From Silene conica (taxonomy: Eukaryota > Streptophyta > Magnoliopsida > Caryophyllales > Caryophyllaceae), in NCBI GenBank assembly GCA_029255685.2, contig CM055312.2, forward strand, positions 70,384,792 through 70,448,791: a DNA stretch of 64,000 nt. Direction: 5' to 3'. The notes beneath the pieces were generated by a model that did no database searches, was not told where the DNA came from, and was given only the letters and a program-made list of their open reading frames with translations. Below, piece by piece: positions 58,324-64,000 of this stretch; within the stretch, counting starts at the first letter, position 1; each line of letters begins with the position of its first letter. The position numbers were made by a program, and so were the translations under genes.

Positions 58324-58817
58324 TAATCCGTATCCGTCTCTGTTTCTTTCGAAGTAATGGTTGTGTTGTTGTTGTTTTGTTCAAAGTCTGGGGTGGACTT
58401 ATAAACAATCTTGGTATTGTGGCCCAATTTCATTACCTGGCTCATTAGGAATCCGAGGCCCTATCCCCTTTTGCCTTCCTCGGATTTCTTAATCCCAAAC
58501 AGGCCCAAACCTAATCCCTGTTTTGATGCGGCCCAACCTCTTTTTTTTTACCTTGGCCCATCGTATTTGTTATCTTTTGCAGGCCCATTTTATCCGAACC
58601 CTAGCCAGGCCCATTTTTCTTAATACTCTATTATTCCTCATGCGGCCCATTGGCATAATATGTTCGGATTGGTTGTGTATCTTTTAACATTACGTATGTG
58701 TTTGTATGATATTTTCTATGTTCATATTTTTAGACTCGTTTATATGCTTGCTTATGCTTCGTACGTATATTATTCTAGTCGTTTCATGTCTTTGTTCTCA
58801 TCTTTTCGATGATGTCA

Positions 58818-59031
58818 AGAGGGGGAAATATACGACTTAGATTAGAATTTGCCTAAGCTTGCTCCTTGTCGTAATTCATCGTCTCTTAGGGTCCTTAAAG
58901 GATATGGGATAGTTAGAAGATAAAAACCCTAAGTTAATCTTTGCTATGAATGACCATTATTATATTGAGGGGGAACATACACTTAGACACGAAATCTAAG
59001 AAAGACTTGCCATCATCAAAAAGGGGGAATT
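58818..59031 (+). promoter_or_regulatory. Cluster of polypurine tracts before the 3' LTR
   Basis: Three G-runs of like form occur: AGAGGGGGAAA (58818-58829), GAGGGGGAA (58967-58975) and AAAGGGGGAATT just before the LTR (59019-59031). The last is the functional plus-strand primer by position. Multiplied tracts upstream of the 3' LTR are a reported trait of Sireviruses. Confidence 0.75.
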
Positions 59032-60508
59032 TGTTGAACCATATATTCAAATATATATATAGTATATATGTTTATGTTTTGATAATGACAAGTCTAGCTA
59101 TTTATATATTATATACTCGTATGTATAATCGTGTGCTAAGTGTACAGATTATTAGTAACAAGATCTAATCAATCGAGTGTAAAAGATTCAAGCATATTAG
59201 TCAATGAATTGACTAAGTTAAAGGTTGATAGAAGATTAAGCGCGTAATGAACTAAAGTTATATTTATCAGCTATAGCTTTAGTACAAGATTGTTCCTAGT
59301 TATAGCCCGTAGCTATAACTCTATATCATGAAGAAATTATCGGAATATATATGTGTTTGAGTTGAAACGATTGTTTCTATATTAGTGTCGTGTAGAATTA
59401 GTGTTTAATTGGTATTCTATTTTAATAAATAGAATTGTTAATCTTAATAGGATTATATAAAATATCTTTAAGTTAAATAAGGAATGAATAATTGTCTTAT
59501 GAGATAATTATTTATTACTAAAATAAACTAAGGATTTTTTATATGATTTTATTTGTCAAAATATATAATCTAGATATGGTTTGTTTCGATTTTTGGAAAA
59601 CGTGTAACATGTCACGTTTCTATAAATCGTGTAGGGTTTATTTAAATAAATATTATGTATTTATTTAATGTCCTAAACTAACTAAGATTATATTATGGTA
59701 ATATATTTTATTATCTTTGACTTGGTTTAGGAAGTTGATTTAATAAGGATACTAATTGCTTATTATATAAAGATCTTTCCTAAATATGAATTAGGAAATT
59801 GATTCCTTATATAATACATAAAGTATATTATTAAATCTTTCCTAAATATATTAAGATTAGATTTAAGGTAGTATTACTAAAAGACTAGTATTCTTGTAAT
59901 ATTCCTAAATCATCTAGGGTTTGAATTACCTAGATACATATTCTATATAAATAGACTACCTATGATACATTAAACTACACACGAAACACATACACACATA
60001 TCTACACGCAAATCGAGAGAGCCGTCGTTCATATATTCTTCAAGATCGAGCTTATCATTGTCATATCCGATTCAAGATTCAAGTGCTCAAGCATTGATCT
60101 TATTCATTCAAGATTGTGACATCAAGAAAACATTGAAGACTTTATCTTATTTACGTAAGATAGAACGAGTATTTAGCGATACTCATTGTAAGACAAATAT
60201 TTAACGGTATTTGTCGAAACTAGATATTTAACGGTATTTAGATAGAGTTGTGACTAACATCAAAGTCGCACGAGTAGGGTTGATAAAATTGTAATCCAGA
60301 GTTGGTACTAATTTTATTAATCGAGAATAGTGGACGTAGGTCTCAAAGTGTGAGACTGAACCACTTCAAAAATATCGTGTCTCTCTTTATTACTTGCTCT
60401 ACTCAACAATCATCATACAAACTTACACACATAGAAGAAGATTCCAAAAAGAAGGCATACTCAATTCAACCCCCCCTTCTTGAGTATATCATATCAATAG
60501 ACTCTTCA

Positions 60509-61519
60509 TCTTTTCATCCTCAAAACGGCCCATATCACTCTTCTAGTCCTTGTCTACGTTGATAACATTGTTGTCACCGGTCCTAACATAACTCATATCA
60601 CTACATTCATCAATCAAATTTCCACCAAATTCTCCCTAAAGGACCTTGGTCCCTTATCCTACTTTCTTGGTATTGAAGTCACCCCTACCAAACTTGGCCT
60701 TCACCTCAACCAAACAAAATATTTGTCCGACCTCTTACACAAATTTAACTTCCAAGAATGTAACCCCTCATCAACTCCAATGCTCCCTCATCCTCCATTG
60801 CTAGCCGAGCCCACACAACCCATCGAAAACGAATCCGACTACCGCGCCATCGTCGGAAGCCTCCAATACTTATCCTTAACTCGACCCGACATCGCCTACC
60901 CCGTCAACAAACTTGCTCAATTTCTTACTCATCCCACAACACTTCACTGGACAGCCTTAAAACGACTTCTCCGCTATCTTCGGGGCACCCTACACCTTGG
61001 CATTCAACTCACCCGATCAGCCCCCCTTCGACTACACGCCTATTGTGATGCGGACCACGGGGGTGATGCCACTGACTATGTCTCCACTTCTGGAATGCTC
61101 GTCTATCTTGGCTCCAACCCAATTAGCTGGTCTTCCCGTAAACAACGCGACATCTCTCGTTCATCAACCGAAGCTGAATTTCGAGCCGTCGCTGACACAA
61201 CTGCTGAACTACTTTGGCTCACGTCTCTTCTGCTCGAACTTGGTATTCAAGTCTCTCGGCCCCCTGTTATATACTGTGATAATCTCTCTGCCACTCACTA
61301 CTCTGCAAACCCGGTTTTCCATTCAAGAATGAAGCACCTTGCTCTCTCTTTTCACTTCGTCAAAGAGCAAGTCCGTCTCGGGCAGATTCGTGTTCAACAC
61401 ATTAACGGTACGGACCAACTAGCTGACACACTTACGAAACCTCTGCATAAGTCACGGTTTGCTGAGCTCTCATCCAAGATTGGACTTCGGCAACGCCCGT
61501 CCATCTTAAGCGGGAATAT
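60509..61519 (+). pseudogene. Pol of the short-LTR Copia element, right part
   Basis: Right of the inserted element the outer Copia resumes with the end of reverse transcriptase (YVDN catalytic region, KFSLKDLGPLSYFLGIEV) and RNase H (YCDADHGGD, STEAEFRAVADT, HINGTDQLADTLTKPL). It is followed directly by a purine-rich AAGCGGGAATAT before the 3' LTR. The match in orientation, composition and domain order shows that this is the other half of the element starting at 45601. Confidence 0.9.
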
Positions 61520-61708
61520 TGAAGATAATAATGCTATTAAGAACAATTAAACACACCTACTCTCATTACTCTTCTCTTTATTGTGTACAATGTATGCGTA
61601 GCTTACCCTTTCCCTTTCCCTTGCATTCATCATTGTATTTATGATGTAATCCATATATATCCCATGTATCTATGAAAAGAAATATATAATAATATTACAA
61701 AACTTACA

Positions 61709-61857
61709 AATAATACATTTAAAAACTTAATATGATATACTTGTTTTATCCTCGTCAAAACTTTATCGTTTCTTTGTCGAAAAAAAAAAACAAAAAAACT
61801 TTATCATTTTCTATTTATTAATGTATAAGCTAATAGCTACCATTTCTATTTATAGTA
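61709..61857. other. AT-rich flank
   Basis: Nothing recognised; contains an A-run near 61780. Confidence 0.5.
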
Positions 61858-61890
61858 ACTAGATTTTGGTCCGTGCAAAAAAATGCACGG
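61858..61890 (-). mobile_element. Helitron-like 3' terminus
   Basis: On the minus strand a hairpin CCGTGCA-T-run-GCACGG (61871-61890) is followed after eight bases by CTAG and T (61862-61858). It has the same layout and nearly the same hairpin as 1046-1078. The element body would lie to the right; no 5' end or Rep/helicase gene was identified. Confidence 0.45.
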
Positions 61891-64000
61891 GTTGTTTTCA
61901 AATCGTATTAGGTCTAAATATGTATCATCGGAACTAAATTATATAAATGTTCATAAATTTTGTTAATATCTAACGTCTATACACTTTTTTTATCAAAATT
62001 CGATTTTATTTTATATTTAACGTCTATACACTATTGTTTATGACTTAATTTTCGCAAAATATTTTAATTGATGATATTAATTTGTACACTATTACTAGTT
62101 GTTATATTAATATTAAGTTATTTTTATTATTTTTTAATTTAGTATTGTCACCACATTTTTTTCCATTGCTGTAGATTGTTAATTATTATTTTTTTATTGT
62201 AATTATGTACTGGATATAAATTGTTATGTAATAGTTTAGACAGACGACGTTCGAAATTATTGTATTTCTTATATAATATTTAAGTTCATATTATACGTAT
62301 TGACAGTTTTCGTAGAAATTTATGTTTACGAATTTATATCAAAAGTGTTACGTAATAATTGTAAAAGTATTATTTCAGATAGTTATTTCGAATAAAAATC
62401 ATTATACAACTTTATAATATAAAACGATTTTGCAAAAGACTTTTTAAAAATACAATTTTACATGATTAACTATTTCGTGGTAATATTTTACTAAAATCGT
62501 TAATGTTGACAACTTTGAACTACAACGGTGATTTGTAGGTGGGATGATACAATCTTGAATTGATTGTTTTTGGATACTCTAGCTGGGTATAAAATCACGT
62601 GGGAAAAATGATAGGGAAGTCTTAATATGTTCACCAATTTAGGATGACAATGCATTCCGTATGATAGTATAATAGTTGATACCTTAACATTTGTACTAAT
62701 GAGGTACTTGGATGATACTTTACCCTATCGGGAGTGTGGGAGAATCATGACTTAAACATTAAAAAAATATGAAATTACTACTTTGGGTATAAGTTTATCT
62801 ATCGTTTGTCGTAACGTGTAACTATTCTACCCGTAAAACAATATCAAAAAAATTGGATAAATATCGCAGTCATGTTAGCCTATGATGATGATATCACTGA
62901 ATTTATTAAATAAAATTAAACTTGTTCAAAAGGGTGATGTAATAACTGTAAGCATATTATATTGTACGTATGTATTATAACACCAACTTTACACCTACTG
63001 TTTATCAGTTTATGTACCAAAAAACAAAATAAACCTTTACACCTGACTACTACATACTTTTCATTTCTTCATTCAATAAAAACCAGTAAATAATGCATCC
63101 TACTCCTAATTTTGGTACTTAATCAATAACATAACTACTTTTCCTTCACAAAAAATGTCGTATTTAAGTATATTACAATTACCATTACCATGTTTAGTAT
63201 TTCAAACACCAATTAGTAATAGCAACACAATTACAATGACCGACTAAATTTTAGATAAAAAATTTATAAAGTTGGCACTTCTCTGATATTCATGTATAAC
63301 TAGGGATTTCAAACTCTAATATAATGTAAAGCATCTCAATTCGTGTTTGAAAAATATTAAATTTTATATTATGAATGTACTCATTAAGATATACTCTCTT
63401 CGTTCACATCCACACGGTATGTTTGCTTTTTCACGTTTGTCAACACACGTTTTACGTGGTAAATTTTTTTAACTACGTATTTGCAAAAAATATAAAAGTT
63501 AGATATTTTTAATGTACTCGTACAAGAGAATTAAACAAGACCTAACATGAATATATTTTCTCTTACATATTAGGAGAAAATTAAAATTGAATGTTCACTT
63601 GTGAATAGTGTACAAAATAGAAACATGCAGTGTGAATTTGAACGGATGAAGTATCAAATAACATACTCATTTATATATTTTATTTTATGTATTGAAAATT
63701 ATTTTTTAAAAAAATTCCCTAGTAAATAGTGCTCATAAAGCACATGATAACAATTAGCCCGTATAGAGTACTTTTTTGCTTTGAAACTTGATTGATTACC
63801 TTAATTTTAGAGATGTCAATAATGTCTCACTCCGTAAGACGATTTATTATTTTGATAGTAATAAATGAATGAATGAATGTTTATAAACGGTGTGAGGTTG
63901 TCTTATTCTAAACTTTGTGTAATGACATTCCCAAAGTGCTTAAATAACCTTTACAAACGTTTAGGTTTTTAGTCACAATAGTTATTGTTTGAGACGGTTC
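61891..64000. other. AT-rich intergenic region, no gene seen
   Basis: No frame with a domain. It may include the body of the Helitron-like element. The last 200 bases contain GTAAGACGATTTATT and GTGAGGTTGTCTTATT, inverted words of the MITE style also seen near 690, but no duplication could be assigned. Confidence 0.5.

Larger units (their letters stand above)
49011..60508 (+). mobile_element. Sirevirus-type (SIRE/Maximus) Copia element with a third ORF, nested in another Copia element
   Basis: The LTRs are 49011-50493 (1483 bp) and 59032-60508 (1477 bp), both starting TGTTGAACCATATATTC and ending AGACTCTTCA. They are flanked by a perfect 5-bp duplication TCTTT (49006-49010, 60509-60513). The primer-binding site TGGTATCAGAGCC follows the 5' LTR. 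Parts: a long gag, protease (WYLDSGCSRHMTG), integrase, reverse transcriptase, RNase H, a third ORF (56788-58323) and several polypurine tracts. The long gag, large LTRs, third ORF and multiplied tracts are traits reported for Sireviruses. The LTRs differ by roughly 14 substitutions (about 1%), suggesting under one million years (inference). It looks nearly whole, with perhaps two or three breaks in pol. Confidence 0.93.
45601..61708 (+). mobile_element. Short-LTR Copia element (Ale/Retrofit-like), interrupted by a Sirevirus-type element
   Basis: The LTRs are 45601-45791 (191 bp) and 61520-61708 (189 bp), both starting TGAAGATAATAATGC and ending AACTTACA. They differ by about one substitution and a 2-bp AT-repeat change, so the insertion is young. 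The primer-binding site TGGTATCAGA (from 45792) matches initiator tRNA-Met. The flanks AATAT and AATAA match at 4 of 5 bases. Gag through reverse transcriptase lies left of the inserted element and the rest of pol to its right. The short LTRs and domain wording fit the Ale/Retrofit lineage. The element is broken by the insertion and by a break or two in gag. Confidence 0.9.

Overview
The window is nuclear DNA from a flowering plant, most likely a dicot. It is AT-rich, its host genes have introns, and most of it is transposable elements of plant-only lineages: an L1-type LINE with a DUF4283 ORF1, Copia elements of the Ale and Sirevirus types, plant hAT transposons, and Tourist- and Mutator-like MITEs. 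No plasmid, bacterial, tRNA, rRNA or CRISPR feature is visible. Some repeat styles recall Caryophyllales, but that is only an impression.

Host genes are few. Positions 1-370 (minus strand) hold the start of a leucine-rich-repeat receptor-like kinase that runs off the window. Positions 40990-42134 (plus strand) encode a small organelle-type mTERF protein with one coding intron. Positions 19941-23536 (minus strand) are a serpin pseudogene split by a solo LTR and lacking its reactive-centre hinge.

The rest is a layered repeat landscape. A full-length LINE lies at 5236-12164 between 17-bp target-site duplications and carries a MITE in its 3' UTR. A Tourist-like MITE nested in a second one follows at 12215-12931. 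Two oppositely oriented hAT copies make a 5.2-kb inverted-repeat composite (13636-18832); one arm holds a LINE tail and the spacer holds a Mutator-like MITE. Two related long solo LTRs (20596-23448, 27414-30238) follow. The second sits inside a pol-less LTR element (25687-32248) that also carries a CCGG-rich hAT MITE. A decayed Copia element (32407-38466) splits a minus-strand gag-like remnant. Beyond the mTERF gene, a short-LTR Copia element (45601-61708) is interrupted by an 11.5-kb Sirevirus-type Copia element (49011-60508) with a large third ORF downstream of pol.

Target-site duplications give the order of many insertions directly: 17 bp for the LINE and LINE tail, 3 bp for the Tourist MITEs, 9 bp for the Mutator MITEs, 8 bp for hAT, and 5 bp for LTR elements. 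The unusual points are the pol-less LTR element with an unrecognised gag-like protein, the inverted hAT pair, the serpin disruption, and a 9-bp-stem hairpin sequence that recurs in the LTRs, gag and pol linker of the Sirevirus-type element. No complete new cellular system (defence, biosynthesis or similar) was found.
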